This document shows positions 18,368 through 27,487 of a stretch of DNA of 64,000 bases, piece by piece. The DNA is from Sphingomonadaceae bacterium. GTDB taxonomy: Bacteria > Pseudomonadota > Alphaproteobacteria > Sphingomonadales > Sphingomonadaceae. Each line of letters starts with the position of its first letter. The stretch's first letter is position 1. Position numbers and translations under genes: made by a program. Under the pieces are notes generated by a model that was given only the letters and a program-made list of their open reading frames with translations, did not search any database and was not told where the DNA came from. The stretch lies in NCBI GenBank assembly GCA_027533105.1, contig JAPZTW010000005.1, forward strand, positions 34,662 to 98,661, written 5' to 3'.

Positions 18368-18571
18368 ATGGACGCCGGTCGCCTGGCCCTCGCCTCGGTC
18401 GGCGGGGTTTCGGCCCTGCTGGGCCTGGCCGTGCTGACCCGGCCCGCGCCCGGCGATGCTGCCCGCTATGCGCGGCGGATCGCGGGGACCATGCTGCTCG
18501 CTTTCGGGCTGGCGGCAATCGTGCTCACCGTCCTCCTCACCCACGCGCAATCGCTGGAGCTTGTGCCCTAG
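18368..18571 (+). CDS. Small hypothetical membrane protein between nrdA and nrdB
   Basis: 67 aa with two hydrophobic segments; same strand as nrdA and nrdB. Confidence 0.5.
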   Translation: MDAGRLALASVGGVSALLGLAVLTRPAPGDAARYARRIAGTMLLAFGLAAIVLTVLLTHAQSLELVP

Positions 18572-18625
18572 GCGCCGCCGCAACCGTTTCGTGTTATAAC
18601 CTGATCGCTCATCCGGAGTCGTAAG

Positions 18626-19678
18626 ATGCCCCTTCTTGAAGCCCGCAAGACCTACAAGCCCTTCGAATATCCCTGGGCCTATGAGTTCTGGAAGCGGCAG
18701 CAGCAGATCCACTGGATGCCCGAGGAAGTTCCCCTGGGCGAGGATTGCCGCGACTGGGCGCAGAAGATCAGCGAGTCCGAGCGTAACCTGCTGACGCAGA
18801 TCTTCCGCTTCTTCACCCAGGCCGACGTCGAGGTGCAGGATTGCTACCACGACAAGTACGCCCGCGTGTTCAAGCCGACAGAGATCAAGATGATGCTGGC
18901 CGCGTTCAGCAACATGGAAACGGTCCACATCGCGGCCTACAGCCACCTGCTTGACACCATCGGCATGCCCGAGGCCGAATACGGCATGTTCCTCGAATAC
19001 GAGGAAATGAAGGCCAAGCACGATTACCTGCACACCTTCGGGGTCGATACGGACGAGGATATCGCCCGCACCCTCGCCATGTTCGGCGGCTTTACCGAAG
19101 GGCTGCAGCTGTTCGCCAGCTTCGCCATGCTGATGAACTTCCCCCGCTTCAACAAGATGAAGGGGATGGGCCAGATCGTGTCCTGGTCGGTGCGCGATGA
19201 ATCGCTGCACTGCGAAGGGATCACCAAACTGTTCCACGCCTTCGTGAAGGAGCGCAACTGCCTGACCAAGGCGGTGAAGGAAGACATCATCGATTGCTGC
19301 CAGAAGACCGTGCGGCTGGAAGATGCCTTTATCGACCTCGCCTTCGAAGCCGGCCCGGTCCCGGGGATGAGCCCCAAGGAAATCAAGCGCTACATCCGCT
19401 ACATCGCCGACTGGCGCCTGGGCCAGCTGGGCCTGCCGGCGATCTACATGGTCGAGGATCACCCCCTCCCCTGGCTCGCCCCGCTCTTGAACGGCGTGGA
19501 ACACGCCAACTTCTTCGAAACCCGCGCGACCGAATACTCAAAGGGCGCCACCCGCGGGAACTGGCAGGACGTCTGGTCGAACTTCGACAGCCGCCGCAAG
19601 GCCAAGGGCGTGGGCGAAGCGGCCAACGAGGGCGAGGCGAGCGAGCCGGATATGTTCGGAACTCAGGCAGCTGAGTAA
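18626..19678 (+). CDS. nrdB: Ribonucleoside-diphosphate reductase beta subunit
   Basis: EDCRDWAQKISESERNLLTQIFRFFTQADVEVQDCYHDKY, METVHIAAYSHLLDT, SVRDESLHCEG. Confidence 0.92.
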   Translation: MPLLEARKTYKPFEYPWAYEFWKRQQQIHWMPEEVPLGEDCRDWAQKISESERNLLTQIFRFFTQADVEVQDCYHDKYARVFKPTEIKMMLAAFSNMETVHIAAYSHLLDTIGMPEAEYGMFLEYEEMKAKHDYLHTFGVDTDEDIARTLAMFGGFTEGLQLFASFAMLMNFPRFNKMKGMGQIVSWSVRDESLHCEGITKLFHAFVKERNCLTKAVKEDIIDCCQKTVRLEDAFIDLAFEAGPVPGMSPKEIKRYIRYIADWRLGQLGLPAIYMVEDHPLPWLAPLLNGVEHANFFETRATEYSKGATRGNWQDVWSNFDSRRKAKGVGEAANEGEASEPDMFGTQAAE

Positions 19679-19708
19679 CCGATTTACATCATTGCTGTAA
19701 TGAAATAG

Positions 19709-19744
19709 CCCCCCGTGGCGCCAGCAGGCTTCACGGGGGGTTTT
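19709..19744 (+). terminator. Rho-independent terminator after nrdB
   Basis: CCCCCCGTG ... CACGGGGGG followed by TTTT. Confidence 0.85.
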
Positions 19745-20115
19745 CTGTGCCGAAGTTTGAGCCAAACAACCGGAATGCCCAGGATGGCGAGACAGCAGCG
19801 AGCGAGTATTCGCGTCAACTGCCCCCCGCCTGCAACCGTAACCCCACCGCGACAGTTTTCGCTGTCCTACAGCCCCCGATCCGTGGCTGGCTGCGGGCAT
19901 GGACCGCCTGCCTGCCCGCCGCCTGATTCCGTCGATTTGCCAGTGTTCCGGGCCGCGTTCGGGCCAGCCGGGTTTTTTGTCCCCGAACAGTGGTCCAAGT
20001 GGTCCACGGTGCGGTCCATGGGGGGCATGTCGCTTGCCACCCCTTGCCAAGCGCGGCCGATCCGCCATGCTCGTGCGCAGAGGCCAGAACCGGCCAGGGA
20101 AGAGGAGCAGTCTGC

Positions 20116-20403
20116 ATGAGCGCCTACATCATCTTCATCAAGGAACGCGAACACGATGCCGAGGCCATGGCCACTTATGGCCAGAAGGCGGGCGGCACGC
20201 TGGCCGGGCATCCGGGCAAGCCGCTGGCCTTCTATGGCGCGACCGAGACGCTGGAAGGGGCCGAGGCGGCGGGCGTGGTGCTGATCGAGTTTCCCGACAT
20301 GGAGGCGGCGCGCGCCTGGTACAATTCGCCCGCTTACCAGGATGCCCGCAAGCACCGCTTCCAGGGGGCGGACTATCGCGTGGTGCTCACGCAAGGCCTG
20401 TGA
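20116..20403 (+). CDS. DUF1330 domain-containing protein
   Basis: MSAYIIFIKEREHDAEAMATYGQKAGGTL...VLIEFPDMEAARAWYNSPAYQDARKHR. Confidence 0.88.
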   Translation: MSAYIIFIKEREHDAEAMATYGQKAGGTLAGHPGKPLAFYGATETLEGAEAAGVVLIEFPDMEAARAWYNSPAYQDARKHRFQGADYRVVLTQGL

Positions 20404-20756
20404 GCGCACCCGTGGCTGCCGAAGCGACGCCTGCTGAGCTGCCGCCCGCCGAACTGCCCGGCACCGCCTTCAAGGTGCTGACCGCCGGGCAGTGGGCGCA
20501 GTTTTCGGCCGAGGGCCAGTTTCTTGGCGCGCCGGTGGACCTGGCTGATGGCTATATCCACATGTCCACCGCCGACCAGTTGCAGGGCACGATCGACAAG
20601 CACTTTGCCGGGCAGACCGGGCTGATGGTGGCCGAGGTGGACCTGATCGCGCTGGGCGAGGCGGTGCGGTGGGAGGTATCGCGCGGCGGGGCGCTGTTCC
20701 CGCACCTCTATGCCGCGCTGCCGCTGTCGGCGGTGAAATCGGTGCGCGAAACTTGA
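20400..20756 (+). CDS. DUF952 domain-containing protein
   Basis: FKVLTAGQWAQF...DLADGYIHMSTADQLQGTIDKHFAGQ; GTG start overlapping the previous stop. Confidence 0.85.
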   Translation: MSAPVAAEATPAELPPAELPGTAFKVLTAGQWAQFSAEGQFLGAPVDLADGYIHMSTADQLQGTIDKHFAGQTGLMVAEVDLIALGEAVRWEVSRGGALFPHLYAALPLSAVKSVRET

Positions 20757-20826
20757 TCGGGATCAGCGACAGGGTTGGCGGGCGCGGCATGATGGCGGCT
20801 CCATCCGACCAAGAGGAGCCTGCCCG

Positions 20827-21066
20827 ATGACGCGTCCTGTCCTGACCGCCGCCCTGATCGCCCCCGCGCTGCTGGCGCTGGCCGGCTGCAACAATAAGCC
20901 GACCGAGCCGGAGGCCAGTCAGCCGACCCCGCAATCGACCGAGTGGACCACCGAGAACCCGGCCACCCCGGCGGTCAAGGTGGACCTGCCCGAAACGCCG
21001 ATGACCAACGTGCCGGTGGATAGCGCCACCGGCGCGGCGGCACCGGCCAGCCCGGCGGCGAAATAG
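20827..21066 (+). CDS. Small lipoprotein
   Basis: Lipobox-like LLALAGC near the N-terminus, Pro/Ala-rich tail. Confidence 0.65.
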   Translation: MTRPVLTAALIAPALLALAGCNNKPTEPEASQPTPQSTEWTTENPATPAVKVDLPETPMTNVPVDSATGAAAPASPAAK

Positions 21067-21069
21067 CGG

Positions 21070-21471
21070 TTACCGTCTGCCCTGCTGCCTGCGCCAGGCC
21101 AGGGCGGGCAGCAGGCCGAACAGGACTTGTCCGGCCAGCCCCAGGGCACCGGGCGGGCGGGCGAGGCTGGCCAGCCATGCGCCCGGCGTCTCGCCAAAGG
21201 CGGCCACGGCCAGCGCCAGCTCTGCCATCAGCAGCAGGGCCAGGGCGATGAGCCCCAGCGCCAGCGCCGCGCCGGCATCGGGCAATGCGGTGCGGGCCAC
21301 GATGCGGCGGGCAAGCCACCAGCTGGCCGCCAGCATGACCGGCAGTTCGGCCAGGACCGCGCCGGTCGGGCCGATCGCCGGGGCCAGCCACAGCGTGCGG
21401 ACCGTGCCCAGCACGAAGCCGAGCGCAAAGACGGCGGCGAAGTAGGCCAGCGCGGGGCGCAGCGCGATCAT
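21070..21471 (-). CDS. Hypothetical integral membrane protein
   Basis: Four hydrophobic helices (LAYFAAVFALGFVLG..., AVLAELPVMLAASWWLA..., LALGLIALALLLMAELALAVAAF). Confidence 0.65.
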   Translation of the reverse strand: MIALRPALAYFAAVFALGFVLGTVRTLWLAPAIGPTGAVLAELPVMLAASWWLARRIVARTALPDAGAALALGLIALALLLMAELALAVAAFGETPGAWLASLARPPGALGLAGQVLFGLLPALAWRRQQGRR

Positions 21472-21560
21472 GCGTCCGATGATAGCAGCTTGGCCTCGCC
21501 CTGTCGCGCGGCTAGGCTGCCAGCGGACCGGCCGCGCAACGCGCCGGGGAGGAACTGGCG

Positions 21561-21659
21561 ATGGAATATGCAGTCTGGATTGCGCTGGCCGTGGTGTTCA
21601 TCGCCGTCGCCCCGGCGATCTTCCGCAAGCGCGGCGGGGACGGCGGCGGCGGGGACTAG
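21561..21659 (+). CDS. 32-aa single-TM microprotein MEYAVWIALAVVFIAVAPAIFRKRGGDGGGGD, absent from the ORF track
   Basis: RBS-like ggggagga upstream, one TM helix, KR stop-transfer, Gly/Asp tail; stop codon interlocks with the wecC stop. Confidence 0.45.
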   Translation: MEYAVWIALAVVFIAVAPAIFRKRGGDGGGGD

Positions 21660-22957
21660 CCCGCCCGGCGCAGCGGTTCGGCTTCGGCGGCCACCGCCTG
21701 CGGCTGGTCCAGCCAGATGCCGCGGGTGTCATAGACCAGGTGGCGGGCGCGTTCGGCCAGCGGGACGGCCTTGAACTGATCGTGATCGACCAGCACGATG
21801 AGGAGGTCGGTCGTCTCGAGCGCGGTGTCGAGGTCAACCAGTTCGGCCTCGGTTCCGGCGAATTCGCGGGGCAGTTCGGCGGCATAGGGTTCAACCACCT
21901 TGATCCGCGCACCGAACTTGCGGGCCAGGGTGACGGCCACCAGCCGCGCCGGGCTTTCGCGGAAGTCGTCGATATTGGCCTTGAAGGCAAGGCCGAGGCA
22001 GGCGACGCGGGCCTGCGGATTGGCGGCGATCAGCGCTTCGGCGCGGGCGATCACGTGGTGGATCTTGCCATCGTTGACCCCGCGCGCGGTGCGGATCAGC
22101 GGGGTATGTTCGGGCGCGCCGTGGACGATGAACCAAGGGTCGACCGCGATGCAGTGCCCGCCCACGCCCGGTCCGGGCTGGAGGATGTTGACGCGCGGGT
22201 GACGGTTGGCGAGGCGGATCACCTCCCACACGTCGAGTCCCATCCGGTCGGCCACGATGCTGAGTTCGTTGGCGAAGGCGATGTTGACGTCGCGATAGGC
22301 GTTCTCGACCAGCTTGGTCATCTCGGCGCTGCGGCTGTCGGTGACCACGCATTCGCCGCGGACGAACAGCTTGTAGAAGCTGAGCGCCTTGCGGGCGCAG
22401 CGCGGCGTGATGCCGCCGATCGAGCGGTCGTTGTTGGTCAACTCCTCGAGGATCCGGCCAGGCAGCACCCGCTCGGGGCAATAGGCGATCGAGAGGTCGG
22501 GAATGTCGGTGGTGAGGCCCGGGCACTTGAGGTCCGGCCGGCGGGCCGCGATCAGGTCGCGCAGCGCTTCGGTGGTGCCGACCGGCGAGGTCGATTCCAG
22601 GATCACCGTGTCGCCGGGCTTGAGCACCTTGGCGACGGCTTCCCCCGCGGCGAGGACATAGGAGATGTCGGGCGCATGGTTGGCATCGAACGGGGTCGGC
22701 ACGGCAATGATGAAGACATCGGCGGGAGCCACCGCGGTCGAGGCCTGCAGCAGGCCGCGCGCGACCACGCCCTGGACCAGACCGTCGAGGTCAACCTCCT
22801 CGATGTGGATCTCGCCGCGGTTGATCGTGTCGACCACGCTTTGCGTCACATCGACGCCGTGGACCCGGCACCCGGCGCGCGCCACGATGGCGGCAGTGGG
22901 CAGACCGATGTAACCCAGCCCGACTACGCAGACGTCAGGCTTATTGTCCGACTTCAT
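21656..22957 (-). CDS. wecC: Nucleotide sugar dehydrogenase, UDP-N-acetyl-D-mannosamine dehydrogenase type
   Basis: VCVVGLGYIGLPTAAIVARAG, ESTSPVGTTE, NAYRDVNIAFANELS, GPGVGGHCIAVDPWF. Confidence 0.88.
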   Translation of the reverse strand: MKSDNKPDVCVVGLGYIGLPTAAIVARAGCRVHGVDVTQSVVDTINRGEIHIEEVDLDGLVQGVVARGLLQASTAVAPADVFIIAVPTPFDANHAPDISYVLAAGEAVAKVLKPGDTVILESTSPVGTTEALRDLIAARRPDLKCPGLTTDIPDLSIAYCPERVLPGRILEELTNNDRSIGGITPRCARKALSFYKLFVRGECVVTDSRSAEMTKLVENAYRDVNIAFANELSIVADRMGLDVWEVIRLANRHPRVNILQPGPGVGGHCIAVDPWFIVHGAPEHTPLIRTARGVNDGKIHHVIARAEALIAANPQARVACLGLAFKANIDDFRESPARLVAVTLARKFGARIKVVEPYAAELPREFAGTEAELVDLDTALETTDLLIVLVDHDQFKAVPLAERARHLVYDTRGIWLDQPQAVAAEAEPLRRAG

Positions 22958-24074
22958 CCCCGATCAACTCCACGATACGGCGCGCGGACTGCCCATCCCC
23001 GAAGGGATTGTGGGCACGCGCCATGGCCTCGTAGGCAGCCTTATCGTCGAGAAGGTTGAAGATTTCGGTAACGATCCGCGTCACATCGGTGCCCACCAGC
23101 CGGGCGGTTCCGGCGGTCACACCCTCGGAGCGTTCGGTCGTCTCGCGCATGACCAGCACCGGCTTGCCGAGCGCGGGGGCCTCTTCCTGCACCCCGCCGC
23201 TGTCGGTTAGCATGATCTCGGCGAGCGAGAGCAGGCGGGCGAAGTGCGGATAGTCGAGTGGCTCGATCAGCGCGACATTGTCGAGCCCGCCCAGCGCGGC
23301 GTTCATCACGCCGCGGACATTGGGGTTGAGGTGAACGGGGAAGATCACCGCCACGTCGGGCCGCGCGGCGATCTGGCGGATCGCTGCGGCGATGTTGTCC
23401 ATGCCATCGCCAAAGTTCTCGCGCCGGTGGCTGGTAACGCCGATAATCCGCTTGCCCGCAAAGCGCGCCTCCAGCGCAGCCAGCCCCCCGGCCAGCGCGG
23501 GATCGGCGGCAATCCGCGCCGTTACCCAATGCAGCGCATCGATCACCGTGTTGCCGGTAACGTGGACGCGGGCGGGGTCGACATTCTCGGCCAGCAAGGC
23601 GGCCTGCGAAACCTCGGTCGGGGCGAAGTGCAGGCTGGCAATCGTGCCGATGATCTTGCGGTTCACCTCTTCGGGCCAGGGGTGGTAGATGTTGCCGCTG
23701 CGCAAGCCGGCCTCGATATGGTCGACCGGCAGCTTGCGGTAATAGGCGGCGAGCGCACCGGCCATGGCGGTGGCGGTATCGCCCTGCACGATCACGCGCG
23801 CCGGCTGGACCTGATCCATCACCCGGCCCAGTTCGGTGAGCAGCGCCGCAGTCAGCCCGTCCAGCGTCTGGTCGGGCCGCATCAGGTCGAGATCGTGGTC
23901 GGGTGCGATCCCGGCGATCTCCAGGACTTGATCGAGCATCTGCCGGTGCTGCGCCGAGACGCAGACTACGGGGGTAAAGCGCGGATCGGCTTCCAGCGCG
24001 CGGACCACAGGGAACAGCTTGATCGCTTCAGGCCGGGTACCGAAAATGACGAGGATTTTTGCCGGTTCAGTCAT
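22941..24074 (-). CDS. wecB: UDP-N-acetylglucosamine 2-epimerase (non-hydrolysing)
   Basis: FGTRPEAIKLFPVV, GDTATAMAGALAAYYRKLPVDHIEAGLRSGN, LTDSGGVQEEAPALGKPVLVMRETTERSEG. Confidence 0.93.
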   Translation of the reverse strand: MTEPAKILVIFGTRPEAIKLFPVVRALEADPRFTPVVCVSAQHRQMLDQVLEIAGIAPDHDLDLMRPDQTLDGLTAALLTELGRVMDQVQPARVIVQGDTATAMAGALAAYYRKLPVDHIEAGLRSGNIYHPWPEEVNRKIIGTIASLHFAPTEVSQAALLAENVDPARVHVTGNTVIDALHWVTARIAADPALAGGLAALEARFAGKRIIGVTSHRRENFGDGMDNIAAAIRQIAARPDVAVIFPVHLNPNVRGVMNAALGGLDNVALIEPLDYPHFARLLSLAEIMLTDSGGVQEEAPALGKPVLVMRETTERSEGVTAGTARLVGTDVTRIVTEIFNLLDDKAAYEAMARAHNPFGDGQSARRIVELIGDEVGQ

Positions 24075-24135
24075 GCTTTGCCCCTACCATCGAGGGGTTA
24101 ACCATGAAATAAGGCCGCCGAATTAAGGGGCTCCC

Positions 24136-25134
24136 ATGCGCATTCTTGTTACCGGCGTCGCCGGCTTCATCGGTTTCCACCTGACCAAGGCGCTGCTGGC
24201 GCGCGGCGATGTGGTGATCGGGGCAGATAACCTCAACGACTATTACCAGGTCAGCCTCAAGCGCGACCGGCTGGCGGCGCTTGCGGCGGTCGCTGGCAAC
24301 CGCTTTGCCTTTCACGAGATCGACTTTGCCGACAATGCCGCGCTGACCCGGGCGCTCGATGGGGTGCAAATCGATCGCGCGGTGCATCTGGGGGCCCAGG
24401 CCGGGGTGCGCTATTCGATCGAGAACCCGCACGCCTACATGCAATCGAACCTGGTCGGGCACCTCAACCTGCTGGAGCTGGCCCGGCATCGCGGGCTGGA
24501 GCACCTGGTCTATGCCAGTTCCAGCTCGGTCTATGGCGGTAACACCAAGCTGCCCTTCGCGGTCGAGGACCGCACCGACCACCCGGTCTCGCTCTATGCC
24601 GCAACCAAGCGCGCGGACGAGCTGATCAGCGAGAGCTACGCCCACCTCTACCGCCTGCCGCAAACGGGCCTGCGCTTCTTCACCGTCTATGGCCCCTGGG
24701 GGCGTCCCGACATGATGATGTGGATCTTCACGCGGAAGATCCTCGCGGGCGAGCCGATCCCGGTTTTCAACAACGGTGAGATGCACCGCGACTTCACCTT
24801 CATCGACGATATCATCGCCGGGGTGATCGCCTGCCTCGACAATCCGCCCCCTGACGATGGTCTCGAGAAGGCCGGCGGCAGTTTCAAGCCGCACCGGCTC
24901 TACAACATCGGCAACAGCCGTTCCGAACACCTGATGAAGGTCGTCGGCCTGCTCGAAGAGTGCTGCGGACGCAAGGCCGAGATCGATTTCCAGCCGATGC
25001 AGCCGGGCGACGTGACCGCCACCTATGCCGATGTCACCGCGATCTCGCGCGACCTGGGCTATGCCCCCACCACCAGCATCGAAGTGGGTGTCCCCAGCTT
25101 TGTGCGCTGGTACCGGGAATACCACGGGCTGTAA
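24136..25134 (+). CDS. NAD-dependent epimerase, UDP-glucuronate 4-epimerase-like
   Basis: [65 protein letters not shown]. Confidence 0.87.
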   Translation: MRILVTGVAGFIGFHLTKALLARGDVVIGADNLNDYYQVSLKRDRLAALAAVAGNRFAFHEIDFADNAALTRALDGVQIDRAVHLGAQAGVRYSIENPHAYMQSNLVGHLNLLELARHRGLEHLVYASSSSVYGGNTKLPFAVEDRTDHPVSLYAATKRADELISESYAHLYRLPQTGLRFFTVYGPWGRPDMMMWIFTRKILAGEPIPVFNNGEMHRDFTFIDDIIAGVIACLDNPPPDDGLEKAGGSFKPHRLYNIGNSRSEHLMKVVGLLEECCGRKAEIDFQPMQPGDVTATYADVTAISRDLGYAPTTSIEVGVPSFVRWYREYHGL

Positions 25135-25172
25135 GGGTTGATGCCGCGCCGCGCATGGGCAATCACCCCTGC

Positions 25173-25727
25173 ATGGCGATTCTTTCCGACAAGTGGATCC
25201 GCAACGAGGCGCGTCATGCCGGCATGATCGAGCCTTTCGTCGAGCACCAGAAGCGCGAGGGCTGCATCAGCTATGGGCTCTCGTCCTATGGCTATGATGC
25301 GCGAGTGGCGGACGAGTTCAAGATCTTCACCAATGTCCATTCAGCGGTGGTCGATCCCAAGAACTTTTCGGACAACAGCTTTGTCGACGTGAAGACCGAC
25401 TGCTGCATCATCCCGCCCAACTCCTTTGCCCTGGCGCGGACGGTCGAATACTTCCGCATTCCGCGCGACGTGCTGGTGATCTGCCTGGGCAAGAGCACCT
25501 ATGCCCGCTGCGGGATCATCGTCAATGTCACCCCTCTCGAGCCGGAGTGGGAAGGCCACGTGACGCTGGAATTTTCCAACACCACGCCGCTGCCGGCCAA
25601 GATCTATGCCAACGAAGGCGCCTGCCAGTTCCTGTTCCTCAAGGGCGATCAGCCCTGCGAGACGAGCTATGCCGACCGCAGTGGCAAGTACATGGGCCAG
25701 CGCGGGGTGACCCTGCCCAAACTCTAA
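25173..25727 (+). CDS. dcd: dCTP deaminase
   Basis: [56 protein letters not shown]. Confidence 0.95.
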   Translation: MAILSDKWIRNEARHAGMIEPFVEHQKREGCISYGLSSYGYDARVADEFKIFTNVHSAVVDPKNFSDNSFVDVKTDCCIIPPNSFALARTVEYFRIPRDVLVICLGKSTYARCGIIVNVTPLEPEWEGHVTLEFSNTTPLPAKIYANEGACQFLFLKGDQPCETSYADRSGKYMGQRGVTLPKL

Positions 25728-25740
25728 GCGGAGAGACGCG

Positions 25741-26913
25741 ATGGAAGTGCCCTTGTTCGACCAGTGGCGCGCCCGCTCCCCGCATTACGATGACAGTCAC
25801 GAGGCGGTCTGCGCCACGGTCCGCGCCTTTGTGGCGAAGGAAATCACGCCCCACGTCGACACCTGGGAAGCTGCGGGCGAATTGCCGCGCGACCTGCACC
25901 GCAAGGCTGCCGAAGCGGGGATCATCGGCCTCAATTACCCCGAAGAATTCGGCGGTACCGGCAAGGCCTTTGGCCTGTTCCATAGTCTGGTCCAGACCGA
26001 GGAACTGGCCCGGCCCGGCGCGGGCGGGATCTGCGCCTCGCTGATGACCCACGGCATCGGCCTGCCGCCGATCCTGGCCATGGGCAGCCCGGAACTGCAG
26101 CGCCGGATCGCCCCCACAGTGCTCGCAGGCGAGAAGCTGATCTGCCTGGGCATCACCGAACCCGGCGGCGGTTCCGACGTGGCCAACCTGCGCACCAGGG
26201 CCGAGCGCAAGGGCGCGGCCTATATCGTCAATGGCGAGAAGACCTATATCACCACCGGCATGCGGGCCGACTATGTCACGCTGGCGGTGCGCACCGGCGG
26301 GCCGGGCTTCGGCGGCATCTCGCTCTTGCTGGTCGAACTGGATCGGCCCGGCGTTTCCCGCACGCCGCTGGCCAAGATGGGCTGGCACGCCAGCGATACG
26401 GCGACGATCCATTTCGACGATGTCGAGGTGCCGGCGGACAACCTGATCGGGCCGGAGAACGGCGGCTTTGCCGGGATCATGCGCAATTTCAACGGCGAGC
26501 GGCTGGGCATGAGCCAGCAGGCCAATGCCTTTGCCCGGATCTGCTACGAGGACGCGCTCGACTGGGCGCGGCAACGCGAAACCTTCGGCAAGCCGCTGAT
26601 CACCAACCAGGTGATCCGCCACAAGCTGGCCGACATGGTGCGGCGGATCACCGCCACCCAAGCCTGGATCGATCACTGCGCCTGGACGGTGGAGAACGGC
26701 TGCGCCTTCCCCGGCGACTTTGCCCTGCTCAAGGTCCAGGCTACCCAGACGATGGAATTCTGCGCGCGCGAAGCCTGCCAGATCCTTGGCGGCGCCAGCT
26801 TCATGCGTGGCAGCCGGGTCGAGCGGATCTACCGCGAGGTGCGGGTGATGGCGATCGGCGGGGGCAGCGAGGAAATCATGTTCGACCTTGCCAGCCGCCA
26901 GTATCGGTTCTGA
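25741..26913 (+). CDS. Acyl-CoA dehydrogenase
   Basis: CLGITEPGGGSDVANLRTRAER, GEKTYITTGMRADY, C-terminal GGGSEEIMFDLASRQ. Confidence 0.93.
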   Translation: MEVPLFDQWRARSPHYDDSHEAVCATVRAFVAKEITPHVDTWEAAGELPRDLHRKAAEAGIIGLNYPEEFGGTGKAFGLFHSLVQTEELARPGAGGICASLMTHGIGLPPILAMGSPELQRRIAPTVLAGEKLICLGITEPGGGSDVANLRTRAERKGAAYIVNGEKTYITTGMRADYVTLAVRTGGPGFGGISLLLVELDRPGVSRTPLAKMGWHASDTATIHFDDVEVPADNLIGPENGGFAGIMRNFNGERLGMSQQANAFARICYEDALDWARQRETFGKPLITNQVIRHKLADMVRRITATQAWIDHCAWTVENGCAFPGDFALLKVQATQTMEFCAREACQILGGASFMRGSRVERIYREVRVMAIGGGSEEIMFDLASRQYRF

Positions 26914-26999
26914 AAAGACTTGCCATTTCAGCGCGTGCGGCGTTCACTCCTGCCACGGGGCCGCGCCCCTCGCGGACCCCGCAATTGGGGGAGAGCATC

Positions 27000-27377
27000 A
27001 TGACCGCATATGCTGCGCCGCTTGGGCGGCTGCTTCTTGCATTGATCTTCATTCTGGGCGGAGCCAGCAAGTTCGGCAATCTGGCCGGAACGGGCGCCTA
27101 CATGGAAACGGTTGGCCTGCCGGCGATCCTGGCCGGTCCGGCGGCGGCCTTCGAATTGCTGGCCGGCATCGCGATCCTCGTCGGCTGGCAGACCCGGCTG
27201 GTCGCGCTGTTGCTGGCGGGCTTCTGCGTGGTCACCGCCGCGCTGTTCCACGCCAATTTCGCCGACCAGGTGCAGATGATCATGTTCATGAAGAACCTGG
27301 GTCTCGCGGGCGGGTTCCTGACGCTTTACGTCCATGGCGCAGGCGGAATGAGCCTCGATTCCCGCAAGGCGGGGTAA
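27000..27377 (+). CDS. DoxX family membrane protein
   Basis: LGRLLLALIFILGGASKFGNLAGTGAYMETVGLP. Confidence 0.87.
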   Translation: MTAYAAPLGRLLLALIFILGGASKFGNLAGTGAYMETVGLPAILAGPAAAFELLAGIAILVGWQTRLVALLLAGFCVVTAALFHANFADQVQMIMFMKNLGLAGGFLTLYVHGAGGMSLDSRKAG

Positions 27378-27426
27378 CCACTGCCAGCCTGCCGTAGCGT
27401 CAGGCAGAATAGGTTCGACATTGCCA

Positions 27427-27469
27427 CCGAACTGTGCAGTTTTCGGTCGACCGAACTGCACAGATTCGG
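27427..27469. promoter_or_regulatory. Two tandem palindromic operator-like sites upstream of 27488
   Basis: CCGAACTGTGCAGTTTTCGG (27427-27446) and CCGAACTGCACAGATTCGG (27451-27469); together they also form a larger imperfect palindrome. Confidence 0.55.
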
Positions 27470-27487
27470 GGCAATGGAGAGCATCAC

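Noticed and set aside
16038-18518. 826-aa minus-strand ORF antisense to nrdA
   Set aside because: Mirror frame of nrdA without recognisable domains
19867-20409. 180-aa minus-strand ORF over DUF1330 and upstream gap
   Set aside because: Opposes a recognisable DUF1330 gene; low-information composition
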